From contig JAXGRD010000001.1 in NCBI GenBank assembly GCA_040766105.1, positions 542,047 through 606,046 on the forward strand: 64,000 nt of DNA, in the 5' to 3' direction. Source of the stretch: JAXGRD01 sp040766105 (GTDB lineage Bacteria > Bacillota > Clostridia > Peptostreptococcales > Anaerovoracaceae). The notes beneath the pieces were generated by a model, which worked only from the letters and a program-made list of their open reading frames with translations, made no database searches and had not been told where the DNA came from. The stretch's first letter is position 1; the number at the start of each line of letters is the position of its first letter. Both the position numbers and the translations under genes were made by a program. Below are positions 17,709-25,489 of the stretch, in pieces.

Positions 17709-18502
17709 TTTTCCTCCAGTCTTTGGTTCAGGTTGCCCATTACATAACCGTCCAAGTCCAAGGTAGCGTAGGTGAAGCCGGCATCCTTTACAAGAGCCGT
17801 GATTACGGACATCTTCTCCTCCGTGCAGAAGAGGGCTACGTCTTCCTTGGGCAATTCGATTCTGGCAATCTCTCCATGGTGGCGCAGGCGGACCTGGGGG
17901 AATCCCATCTTTCGGATTTCCGATTCCACCTTATATATGGTTTTCAGTTTTTCTTCTGTTACGGTTTCGCCGTAGGGAATCCGTGAGGCAAGGCAGGCAT
18001 AGGCCGGCTTGTTCCAGGTGGAGACATTCATCGCCTGCAAGGCGGAGCGAATCTCTTCCTTTGTAAATCCCACATCCTCCAGAGGACTGATAACGCCCAT
18101 CTCCTTTAGCGCTCTCCTTCCGGGGCGGTAATCTTTCACATCATCGGCATTGGTGCCGTCTGCCACAGGCATATAATCCAAGGTCTTCATGATTTGACCG
18201 AAGATGGACTTTTTGCAGTGGTAGCATCTGTCTGCAGGATTAGGGCCTAAGATGTCTAAGAGTTCCTCTTTCATATTGATGATCAAGTGGGGGATTTCAT
18301 GACGAGCACAGAAGGCCTTTGCTTCTTCGATTTCATCGGGCGCAAAGTTTGGTCCGGTGGCCGTTACCGCCAGAAGTCCTTCGTGGAGGACTTCCTTTGC
18401 AGCCAAAAGTAGGAAGGTGCTGTCCACGCCTCCCGAAAATGCCACGGCAAGTCGATCGTAGCCTCCCAGTTTTTGTTTCAACAATCGCAACTTACTCTGC
18501 AT
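17705..18502 (-). CDS. larE: ATP-dependent sacrificial sulfur transferase LarE
   Basis: A 265-residue PP-loop protein. The ATP motif is FSGGVDSTF (22-30); PADRCYHCKKSIF and CLASRIPYGE follow, and C170 in the latter corresponds to the cysteine that donates sulfur in Lactobacillus LarE. LarE builds the nickel-pincer cofactor of lactate racemase and related enzymes. The frame is open further upstream, but that portion lies inside the HD gene and looks unlike LarE; ATG 18502 has GAGGTTA upstream and overlaps the HD gene end by 11 bases. No larB or larC is nearby. Confidence 0.93.
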   Translation of the reverse strand: MQSKLRLLKQKLGGYDRLAVAFSGGVDSTFLLLAAKEVLHEGLLAVTATGPNFAPDEIEEAKAFCARHEIPHLIINMKEELLDILGPNPADRCYHCKKSIFGQIMKTLDYMPVADGTNADDVKDYRPGRRALKEMGVISPLEDVGFTKEEIRSALQAMNVSTWNKPAYACLASRIPYGETVTEEKLKTIYKVESEIRKMGFPQVRLRHHGEIARIELPKEDVALFCTEEKMSVITALVKDAGFTYATLDLDGYVMGNLNQRLEEK

Positions 18503-19061
18503 AGGAATTAACCTCGTCTTCACAGCTGCGCATGGCCAGAATCGTCTCTTGGAAGAGTTTGTCCAAATCCCAACCCAGCATTTCTGCACCCTTGGTGATA
18601 ACATCCCGGTCGCAGCCGGCTGCAAACTTCTTATCTTTAAACTTTTTTCGAACGGACTTGACTTCCATGTCCTTGGTACTCTTGGATGGTCGCATCAGAG
18701 CACAGGCGCCAATCAGGCCGGTCAATTCATCGGTGGCAAAGAGAATCTTCTCCATTTCATGCTCCGGCGGAACATCACAGCATTCTCCGTATCCGTGGGA
18801 AACGATGGCACGAACCATTCTATCGTCGCAGTTGATCTCTGCCAGAAGTTCCGGTGCCTTTTTGCAGTGTTCCTCCGGCCACATTTCGAAATCAATATCG
18901 TGAAGGAGGCCAACGAGACCCCAAAAGTCCTTCTCTTCACCATAACCCAAACTGTCGGCGAAGTACCGCATAGTTCCTTCCACCGTCAAACCGTGGCGGA
19001 TGTGAAAATCCTCCTTGTTGTATTTTTTCAACAATGCCAAAGCATCTGTTCTTGAAACCAT
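18492..19061 (-). CDS. HD-domain phosphohydrolase-like protein
   Basis: A 189-residue HD-domain protein: H23 in FHIRHGLTVEG, the H54-D55 pair in GLLHDIDFEMW, IVSHGYGECC, and a later Asp in FATDELTGLIG complete the metal set. Proteins of this short type are widespread in Clostridia and often annotated as hydrolases; the substrate is unknown. It sits one base after the EamA transporter and overlaps larE. Confidence 0.87.
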   Translation of the reverse strand: MVSRTDALALLKKYNKEDFHIRHGLTVEGTMRYFADSLGYGEEKDFWGLVGLLHDIDFEMWPEEHCKKAPELLAEINCDDRMVRAIVSHGYGECCDVPPEHEMEKILFATDELTGLIGACALMRPSKSTKDMEVKSVRKKFKDKKFAAGCDRDVITKGAEMLGWDLDKLFQETILAMRSCEDEVNSYAE

Positions 19062-19062
19062 A

Positions 19063-20001
19063 TTATCCTTCCTTTCTCATTGCCAACCGTTCCTGCTTCG
19101 TAGGTAACTGGGCAATAATAATTGCGATAAACATGAGCACGCACCCCAATATCTCCCTTGATGTGAGGATTTCCCCCAAAATCAAATAGCCGCTGACGGC
19201 CCCGAATACGGATTCCGTGCTGAGGATAATCGATGCCACCGTCGGATCGGCGTTCTTCTGCCCCAAGGCTTGGAGTGTAAATGCGATGGCGGTGGACATG
19301 ATACCTACATAGACGATACCCGGCAAAGCCGCCATGAAACTATCCCAAGTGAAAGTTTCGATGACCAAGGCGACTCCAAGGCTCATGAAGCCGGCAACGA
19401 AGAACTGGATGCAAACCAACTTTGCAACATTTACTTGCGGCGCGTAGTGGTCCATAAACAGGATGTGTAGTGCCCAAAAGAGTGCGCCGATGAGGATGAT
19501 CAAATCCCCTCGGGCGATGGTCAAATCCTCGGTAATGCAGAGGAAGTAAAGACCCACCGTCGCAAGGACGACACCGATCCAGTTAAAAACATTGGGTATG
19601 TGTTTGATAAAAAGTCCCAAAAGGGGAACCAGTACAATGTATAAAGTGGTGATAAAGGCGGTTTTGCCCGCACTGGTGGAAACTAGACCCACCTGCTGGG
19701 TGTTGGCTGCGAAGAAGATGATGAAGCCGCAAATGGCGCCTCCCTTGAGGATGATTTTTTTCTCCTTCGCCCGCTGCTCAGGGGTTATGACGGCCAGTCC
19801 CTTTCTTCTCCGATCGGAATTCTGGCCCTTTGCCGTCAAAAGTGAAATGGGGATTAATGCGATGGCACCGATGAGCATTCTTGCCGCACTGTAGAAGAAT
19901 GGCTCAATGTCCTCCATGCCGGCGCGCTGTGCCACAAAGGCCGTTCCCCAGATGATGGCGCACATAGTCAATGCCAAACTTGATGATACTTTTTTATTCA
20001 T
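19063..20001 (-). CDS. DMT superfamily transporter (EamA domains)
   Basis: A 312-residue membrane protein with ten hydrophobic segments in two EamA repeats (LTMCAIIWGTAFVAQRAG at the start of the first, LIILIGALFWALHILFMDHYA in the second). Family members export amino acids, nucleobases or other metabolites. It is the promoter-proximal gene of the minus-strand run down to nnrE. A minus-strand TATAAT lies in 20041-20050 with no convincing -35 box. Confidence 0.92.
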   Translation of the reverse strand: MNKKVSSSLALTMCAIIWGTAFVAQRAGMEDIEPFFYSAARMLIGAIALIPISLLTAKGQNSDRRRKGLAVITPEQRAKEKKIILKGGAICGFIIFFAANTQQVGLVSTSAGKTAFITTLYIVLVPLLGLFIKHIPNVFNWIGVVLATVGLYFLCITEDLTIARGDLIILIGALFWALHILFMDHYAPQVNVAKLVCIQFFVAGFMSLGVALVIETFTWDSFMAALPGIVYVGIMSTAIAFTLQALGQKNADPTVASIILSTESVFGAVSGYLILGEILTSREILGCVLMFIAIIIAQLPTKQERLAMRKEG

Positions 20002-20116
20002 TTAGTAAACCCTTTCATTTGGATATTAAAGCAAAAATATTATATCACAACCATATCCAAAACACACCATGGAGAATATATGTACAATTACGCGAAAGCT
20101 ATGGTAGAATGGGGAC

Positions 20117-20662
20117 ATGAACATTCTAATTAGCGGCGGCTGTAAAAACGGAAAATCATATTATGCGCAGGAGTTGGCGAGGGATATGGCCCGTGAAAAG
20201 GGCGTGCCCCTCTATTATTTGGCCACCATGGACGCGGTGGACGAGGAAGATGAGGCTAGGATACTTCGTCACCGAGAAGAAAGAAGGGGTTGGGGTTTCG
20301 AAACCATTGAGCAACCTCGTGACTTGGAAGCATCCATCCCAAAATTGAATCCCACAGGCGTGGTTTTACTGGACAGTGTGACCGCACTTCTTTCCAATGA
20401 AATGTTTCCTCCTTACGTGGAGGGAGAAGATTGGGAGCCGGACCTTGGGGCAACCCGGCGCGTGGAAGGTGACTTGCAGAAATTTGCGGAAACCGTAGGC
20501 AATACGGTATTTGTATCCGACTATATATACGGAGAATCTTTACGCTATGACGAGCTTACGGAGGAATATCGAAGGGCTCTTGCTCACATCGATCGTACTC
20601 TGGCTAAGCTCTGTGATAAGGTGGTGGAAGTCTCCATTGGACATAAATGGGTGTATAAGTAG
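20117..20662 (+). CDS. cobU: Adenosylcobinamide kinase / adenosylcobinamide-phosphate guanylyltransferase
   Basis: A 181-residue CobU protein that phosphorylates adenosylcobinamide and attaches GMP. The P-loop is ISGGCKNGKSYYAQE, followed by YYLATMDAVDEEDEARILRHREERRGWGFETIEQP with the catalytic-site histidine and the LLDSVTALLSNEMF Walker B-like strand. It heads a four-gene late-cobalamin run. The ATG is only 6 bases past an extended -10 (TGGTAGAAT, 20102-20110), so the message may be leaderless. No cobalamin riboswitch was recognised in the 115-base upstream gap. Confidence 0.93.
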   Translation: MNILISGGCKNGKSYYAQELARDMAREKGVPLYYLATMDAVDEEDEARILRHREERRGWGFETIEQPRDLEASIPKLNPTGVVLLDSVTALLSNEMFPPYVEGEDWEPDLGATRRVEGDLQKFAETVGNTVFVSDYIYGESLRYDELTEEYRRALAHIDRTLAKLCDKVVEVSIGHKWVYK

Positions 20663-20676
20663 AAAGAGGTAGTTGT

Positions 20677-21453
20677 TTGAAAGTATTGACCGGATTTTTG
20701 ATGACCTGGGGCACCTTCTGTGCCATACCTTGCCCCTTTAAGAAGTGGGATGAAGAATCGAGAAAGTGGATGGTGGCGACCTTGCCCGTTTTGGGCTTTC
20801 TATTGGGGTTGCTGTGGTTTTGCCTGTACTTGCTGTTGCAATTCCTGCTGGTGCCGCCACTGTTGGGGGCTGCCCTCATGACAGTCTTCCCATTTTTCGT
20901 TTCCGGCCACATACACCTGGACGGCTTCATGGACTGCAGCGATGCCATCATGTCCAGAAGGCCCTTGGAAGAAAAGCAGAGAATCCTCAAGGACTCTCAT
21001 GTAGGTGCATTTGCCGTGATTTCTTTGGTCATCATGTTTCTGCTCTTCGTGGGAGCTATGTATGAAGTGATGCAGGCGGATCGAATGGACAAAATCGCCA
21101 TCTTGATCATGATACCTGCATTGACCAGGACCCTCAGCGCCTTAGATGTGTTGCGAAAGGAACCTCTCGCCACCAGCCAATATGATGCCACCTTTGAAGG
21201 GAAGATCATGCCCTACGTGCCTTTGATGAGCGTGAACCTGCTCGTTGCCTTTGCTGTGGTCTTGGTGATTTCCTACTATCTGAGCGTGATTCACATTCTC
21301 TTGTTCATTTCCATGTGCATCGTTCCCTTTGTGGTATCCGGATTCGCCGGTGCTCACGGAAGGAAGGAACTGGGTGGAATGAGTGGGGATATTTCCGGTT
21401 ATAGCATTGTTTGGGGAGAACTGGCAGGTGTCATCGCCCTAGCCATATTATAG
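20677..21453 (+). CDS. cobS: Adenosylcobinamide-GDP ribazoletransferase (cobalamin synthase)
   Basis: A 258-residue integral membrane enzyme that joins alpha-ribazole to adenosylcobinamide-GDP. The start LTWGTFCAIPCPF-like segment, the metal-binding GHIHLDGFMDCSDAIMS and KDSHVGAFAVISL are diagnostic. It uses a TTG start at 20677 preceded by AGAAAGAGG. It follows cobU by 14 bases. Confidence 0.95.
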   Translation: MKVLTGFLMTWGTFCAIPCPFKKWDEESRKWMVATLPVLGFLLGLLWFCLYLLLQFLLVPPLLGAALMTVFPFFVSGHIHLDGFMDCSDAIMSRRPLEEKQRILKDSHVGAFAVISLVIMFLLFVGAMYEVMQADRMDKIAILIMIPALTRTLSALDVLRKEPLATSQYDATFEGKIMPYVPLMSVNLLVAFAVVLVISYYLSVIHILLFISMCIVPFVVSGFAGAHGRKELGGMSGDISGYSIVWGELAGVIALAIL

Positions 21454-21461
21454 GAGAAGAT

Positions 21462-21845
21462 ATGATATTGATTTTTGGAGGTGCCTATCAGGGCAAACTG
21501 GACTATGCAAAGGAGCGGTTCGGGGGAAGAGTATACGAGTGCTGTGACAGCAGGCCCAACTTTGACGGGGATATCATTCACCACTTGGAGCGGTTCGTCT
21601 TGGCATGCATTAAGGAGGGTGTGGACCCCCAAGAGTATTTAAGAGAGAAGCATGATATTTTGAAGGATAAAATCATCATCTGTGACGATGTTTCCCAAGG
21701 GGTGGTCCCCATAGATAAGGATGAAAGAGCGTTTCGTGAAGCCAACGGCAGGGTAATGATAGCTATGGCCAAAGAGGCCAAAGAGGTGGTCCGCATTTTC
21801 TGCGGTCTGCCCCACATATTGAAAGACGGAGAAGAGGGACAATGA
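21462..21845 (+). CDS. Short CobU-like P-loop protein
   Basis: A 127-residue protein starting ILIFGGAYQGKLDYAKE, a P-loop (GxxxxGK) in the same place as in CobU, followed by a strand IIICDDVSQGVVPIDKDERAFREANGR that resembles the CobU guanylyltransferase region. It is about 50 residues shorter than CobU and lacks the histidine-containing middle. A longer in-frame start at 21411 is inside cobS; ATG 21462 has AGGAG upstream. Short second CobU-like proteins occur beside cobS in some Clostridia; their role is unclear. Confidence 0.8.
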   Translation: MILIFGGAYQGKLDYAKERFGGRVYECCDSRPNFDGDIIHHLERFVLACIKEGVDPQEYLREKHDILKDKIIICDDVSQGVVPIDKDERAFREANGRVMIAMAKEAKEVVRIFCGLPHILKDGEEGQ

Positions 21846-22432
21846 AACTAAAAATACATTTGATCAGACATGGAACAACGGAAGGGAACTTGAAACGCTG
21901 GTACTACGGATCCCTGGATATTCCCTTGGCACCGGAGGGCATTGCCGAAGTGGAAGACTACATTGCGCAAGGAATCTACCCCAGACCAAAGACGGCCAAT
22001 TACTACACATCGGGCCTCCTTCGAGCAGAGGAGACTTTTTCACTCATCTACGGTGATCGTGAAAGGGAAGTTTTCTCCGATTTCCGGGAAGTGGACTTTG
22101 GAAAGTTTGAGGGAAAGAGCCATGAAGAGCTGAAAAAGCTGGAGGATTATCAGGCGTGGATCAGCGATAAGACCAGGGAGACTCCTCCGCCCCAAGGTGA
22201 AAGCGTACCCCAGTTTAGAGATCGGGTAATGGGTGGCTTGGAAAGCCTCATAGAAAAAAACAACCACATGGAAAATGCGGTTGTGGTTTGTCATGGAGGT
22301 GTTATCGGCACCATTATGAACATGGTTTTTCCCAAAAGAAGAGAGCACTTCGTAGAATGGATACCGGACACGGGCAGGGGCTTTGTTCTTGTTACAAAGA
22401 ACGGGACCCCCTACGATTTTAAGGATATTTAG
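21842..22432 (+). CDS. cobC: Histidine phosphatase, probable alpha-ribazole phosphatase
   Basis: A 196-residue phosphoglycerate-mutase-like phosphatase: catalytic LIRHGTTEGN near residue 7, EVDFGKFEGKSHEEL, and VVCHGGVIGTIMN with the second histidine. The gene overlaps the CobU-like gene by four bases and lies in the cobalamin run, which favours removal of the 5'-phosphate from alpha-ribazole phosphate or adenosylcobalamin phosphate. Its 3' end overlaps the convergent bioY end by four bases. Confidence 0.87.
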   Translation: MKLKIHLIRHGTTEGNLKRWYYGSLDIPLAPEGIAEVEDYIAQGIYPRPKTANYYTSGLLRAEETFSLIYGDREREVFSDFREVDFGKFEGKSHEELKKLEDYQAWISDKTRETPPPQGESVPQFRDRVMGGLESLIEKNNHMENAVVVCHGGVIGTIMNMVFPKRREHFVEWIPDTGRGFVLVTKNGTPYDFKDI

Positions 22433-22989
22433 TACACCAAGGGACGGAGTTTTTTGATGAGGATGGCTGCGGCGATGGTCTTCAGTACGTCACCCACAAG
22501 GAAGGGGACGACGCACATCATCATTGCGGCTGCAAAACCTGTACCCGTACTGATCATGAACCAAGCCGTTCCCAAAGCATAACAGGAAGCCAATCCCACT
22601 ATGATGGCGACGAATACTGACCACCAGGTCAGTTTATTTTTTGCCAGCTTTTGTAGAAGAATGCCGCAAAGGAATGCGGAGGTGACATAGCCGATGAGAT
22701 ATCCGCCGGTGGGGCCTGCCAACACACTGAGCCCTGCCTTAAATCCGGCGAAGACGGGAATGCTCACAGCGCCCAAGAGCAAATAAACGATCATGCTCAA
22801 TGAGCCGTACTTGGGTCCCAGCAGTCCGCCCGCCAAAGAGGTTACCATGGTGGCCAGAACAACGGGAACCGGAGTAAATGGTAAGGGAATTGCAATCCAG
22901 GCGCAGACAGCCGTTAAGGCAGCAAAGACTGCGGAAAGAATCAAATAAGTGGTGTTGTTGTATTTCTGTGTGATTGCCATTAGTGTCAT
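22429..22989 (-). CDS. bioY: Biotin transporter S-component BioY
   Basis: A 186-residue, six-helix BioY protein with the signatures IPLPFTPVPVVLATMVTSLAGGLLGPKYG and AGPTGGYLIGY. BioY binds biotin and works alone or with an ECF energy module. ATG 22989 has AGGAG six bases upstream. It follows birA by nine bases, so transport and sensing of biotin are in one operon. Confidence 0.95.
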   Translation of the reverse strand: MTLMAITQKYNNTTYLILSAVFAALTAVCAWIAIPLPFTPVPVVLATMVTSLAGGLLGPKYGSLSMIVYLLLGAVSIPVFAGFKAGLSVLAGPTGGYLIGYVTSAFLCGILLQKLAKNKLTWWSVFVAIIVGLASCYALGTAWFMISTGTGFAAAMMMCVVPFLVGDVLKTIAAAILIKKLRPLVY

Positions 22990-22998
22990 TTTTCGCTC

Positions 22999-23961
22999 CT
23001 ATTTCTCTGATAGGCGGATGGTGATTTCACCTGTCCGCAGTATTTCTGTTGTACCGTCTTGGTAGAGGACTTCCAGCCCACCATCTCTATCGATGCTCAT
23101 GGCTCTTCCCGGTAAGGGAAAATCGCCTCCTGCCTTGTGAACCTGAATGTCCTTGCCAATGACCATGGAATGGTTCCGATAATAGTCCATAAAGGACCGC
23201 TCTTCCGGGTCTTCCAAGACTTCTTGAACCCGGTTGATGACAGCTGCCGCCAGCTGATTCTTTGAAAAGTCTCCCATGATAGAGCCGGGATGGTCTCCCG
23301 CGTCTCCCGGGAATTCCGTGGTAAAGCAGTTGATGCCGATACCCAGAATCACATGACTGATGCGCCCGCTTTCAAAGTCCGTTAAGGCTTCCGTCAAGAT
23401 GCCACAAACCTTTTTTCCATCGATATAGATGTCGTTGACCCATTTTATCTTTGGATCTGCGTCGCAGACCTCTTCAATTGCCTTGGCTACCGCAACGGAT
23501 GCGGCGGTAGTAATGAGAACTGCCTTGCTCACATCGAAGTTGGGCTGAATGATTATACTCAGGTAGAGTCCTGTGTTGGGCGGTGAGTAGAAGCTCTTGC
23601 CTCTTCTTCCCTTGCCCATGGTCTGATGCCCTGCAATCACCGTAGTCCACTCTTCTCCGCCATCCATGGCCAGAGATGCCGCCGTTTTGTTGGTGGACTC
23701 CAAGGTGTCGTAGATTCGCAAAGGCACAGGCTCTTTCAAATAGGGAAGAATGCCTTCTGCCGTCAAAAGATCGCTCTTGTCGTCCAAAACATAGCCACTA
23801 CCCGCAACAGCATTAATCCTGTGGCCCTCTTCCCGCAGGGAATTGATGGCCTTCCAGACGGCTGTTCGGGAAAGTCCCAGCTCCTTTGCAAGCGCACTGC
23901 CGGAGACCGGTTGTCCTTTATTGTTTTCCATATGGAGGAGTACTCGTTTTTTTGTATCCAT
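22999..23961 (-). CDS. birA: Biotin-protein ligase and biotin operon repressor
   Basis: A 320-residue bifunctional BirA. The N-terminal winged helix (SGSALAKELGLSRTAVWKAINSLREEGH) binds DNA; the ligase core has GHQTMGKGRRGKSFYS for biotinyl-AMP, KWVNDIYIDGKKVCGILTE with the substrate lysine contact, and a small C-terminal SH3-like domain. ATG 23961 was chosen over an upstream TTG at 23997, which lies in the -35 box. The ATG is 8 bases past the -10 box, so the message may be leaderless. Confidence 0.95.
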   Translation of the reverse strand: MDTKKRVLLHMENNKGQPVSGSALAKELGLSRTAVWKAINSLREEGHRINAVAGSGYVLDDKSDLLTAEGILPYLKEPVPLRIYDTLESTNKTAASLAMDGGEEWTTVIAGHQTMGKGRRGKSFYSPPNTGLYLSIIIQPNFDVSKAVLITTAASVAVAKAIEEVCDADPKIKWVNDIYIDGKKVCGILTEALTDFESGRISHVILGIGINCFTTEFPGDAGDHPGSIMGDFSKNQLAAAVINRVQEVLEDPEERSFMDYYRNHSMVIGKDIQVHKAGGDFPLPGRAMSIDRDGGLEVLYQDGTTEILRTGEITIRLSEK

Positions 23962-23968
23962 ACTGGCA

Positions 23969-23997
23969 ATTATAGGAGGATGGGAGAAGATTGTCAA
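23969..23997 (-). promoter_or_regulatory. Promoter of birA-bioY
   Basis: On the minus strand, TTGACA (23997-23992), a 17-base spacer and TATAAT (23974-23969): a full consensus promoter. The expected start of transcription falls at or within a base of the birA ATG. Confidence 0.85.
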
Positions 23998-24021
23998 CCA
24001 AAAAATAAAAAGGGTTGACAG
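23991..24021. promoter_or_regulatory. BirA-type operator overlapping the birA -35 box
   Basis: TTGTCAACC (23991-23999), 13 bases, GGTTGACAG (24013-24021): inverted half-sites matching the bacterial BirA motif TTGTnAACC-N13 to 16-GGTTnACAA at all but the last base. The left half contains the birA -35 hexamer, so bound BirA would block its own operon. Confidence 0.8.
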
Positions 24022-24063
24022 GATTCTTCCTGTCTGGGGAGGTTACAAAATCCAAAGCGATGT

Positions 24064-24165
24064 GCCGATGTGAGACGCCACCCAACGGTCCCAAGGAAAC
24101 AGAACGAAAAACTTCACTTTACTGTGGATTTGCGGTATAATATTTCGTACGCGTCCCACATCGGC
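24064..24165. repeat. Long-range inverted repeat framing a promoter
   Basis: The 15 bases at 24064-24078 and 24151-24165 are reverse complements with one mismatch (core CCGATGTGAGACGC / GCGTCCCACATCGG). They flank the promoter at 24113-24141. The right arm lies in the 5' leader just before the ribosome site. Confidence 0.75.
24113..24141 (+). promoter_or_regulatory. Promoter of the CBS membrane protein gene
   Basis: TTCACT (24113-24118), 17-base spacer, TATAAT (24136-24141). AAAGGAGG (24174-24181) follows before ATG 24191. Confidence 0.72.
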
Positions 24166-24190
24166 GGCGATTCAAAGGAGGAAGTAATAC

Positions 24191-25489
24191 ATGGACAACC
24201 AGAGTATAGCAGCAATCATTGCCATTATTCTGCTTGTGTTTTTTTCGGGGTATTTTTCTGCTACGGAAACTGCATTTACATCTGTCAACCGCATCAAGAT
24301 AAAAAATATGGCGGGGGACGGAAATCACAAAGCCAATCGGGTTCTGAAACTGATTCACCAATACGACAAATTGCTAACCAGCACATTGATTGGAAACAAC
24401 ATTGTAAACATTACCATGACAACGGTTGCAACCGTTTTATTTATCCATCTGATGGGTGATATAGGTGCTACGGTGGCGACCATTGTCATCACCGTTGTTG
24501 TTTTAATCTTTGGCGAGATATCGCCAAAGATACTGGCAAAAGAAGTGCCGGAGAAGTTCACTATGTTTTCTGCACCAATTATCCAGGTGCTCATGGTTAT
24601 CTTTACACCCATCAATTTCTTCTTTGTACTGTGGAAACGTCTATTGTCAAAGCTACTCCATGTCAGTGGCGGAAGGCATATTACGGAAGATGAGTTGATT
24701 ACAATGGTAGAGGAAGCGGAGACGGAAGGAAGTTTACAGTCCGATCAAAGTGAACTGATCCAAAATGCTATTGAGTTTAACGAACTTCAAGCGGAGGAGG
24801 TCATGACGCCTCGCGTTGATATAGAGGCTATAGATATCCAGGAAACGGAAGAAGAAATTGCCAGACAGTTTCGGGACACCGGGTATTCCAGAATGCCCGT
24901 CTATGAAGGAGACATGGATACGGTGTTGGGTGTTCTCAATCAAAAGGACTTCCACAACTACATCTATGGCAGGGACAAGAGCGTGTCGGATTTCGTAAAG
25001 CCCGTTGCCTATGTAGTGGGCACCATGAAGATAGCGGCTCTTCTCAAAAAGCTCCAGACTATGAAGACCCACATTGCCATCATCGTGGACGAATACGGCG
25101 GAACAGAAGGCTTGGTCACCATGGAGGACATCATCGAAGAATTAGTGGGAGAAATCTACGACGAACACGATGCCATTATGAGTCAGGAAGTGACGGAACT
25201 GCAAAACGGAAGTTATCGGGTGATGTGCAACGCATCCCTTGGCAAGGTCTTTGACTTTTTGGGAATCGACGAAGAGATGGACGCCAATACGGTCAACGGT
25301 TGGGTGGTCCTCTGTTTGGACAAATTGCCGGAAAAGGGGGATGTGTTCACCTATGATCACGGAACCAAGAGGTACAAGGGCAGAGTAACAAAGGCGACAG
25401 ACAAGAAGGCATTGGAAATAAATGTAGCGGTAGAAGAGATTCCGGAAGATGAACGGGAAGATAGTAAGAACGGCGAAGGGAGAAAATAA
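24191..25489 (+). CDS. CNNM/CorC family membrane protein (DUF21, CBS pair, CorC_HlyC)
   Basis: A 432-residue hemolysin-C-type protein. Residues 1-185 form the DUF21 membrane domain (FFSGYFSATETAFTSVNRIK opens it), about 200-325 the CBS pair (VMTPRVDIEAID, DTGYSRMPVYEGDMDTVLGVLNQKDF, IAIIVDEYGGTEGLVTMEDIIEELVGEI) and about 340-425 the CorC_HlyC domain. The family is linked to Mg2+ or Co2+ efflux rather than true hemolysis. It is immediately followed by secA, one base after its stop codon. Confidence 0.93.
   Translation: MDNQSIAAIIAIILLVFFSGYFSATETAFTSVNRIKIKNMAGDGNHKANRVLKLIHQYDKLLTSTLIGNNIVNITMTTVATVLFIHLMGDIGATVATIVITVVVLIFGEISPKILAKEVPEKFTMFSAPIIQVLMVIFTPINFFFVLWKRLLSKLLHVSGGRHITEDELITMVEEAETEGSLQSDQSELIQNAIEFNELQAEEVMTPRVDIEAIDIQETEEEIARQFRDTGYSRMPVYEGDMDTVLGVLNQKDFHNYIYGRDKSVSDFVKPVAYVVGTMKIAALLKKLQTMKTHIAIIVDEYGGTEGLVTMEDIIEELVGEIYDEHDAIMSQEVTELQNGSYRVMCNASLGKVFDFLGIDEEMDANTVNGWVVLCLDKLPEKGDVFTYDHGTKRYKGRVTKATDKKALEINVAVEEIPEDEREDSKNGEGRK

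Noticed and set aside
18503..18625. 41-codon N-terminal extension of LarE
   Set aside because: It lies inside the HD gene and does not resemble LarE; ATG 18502 gives the family length.
20002..20116. Possible cobalamin riboswitch upstream of cobU
   Set aside because: The gap is only 115 bases and lacks the conserved B12-box core; it looks like a divergent promoter region.
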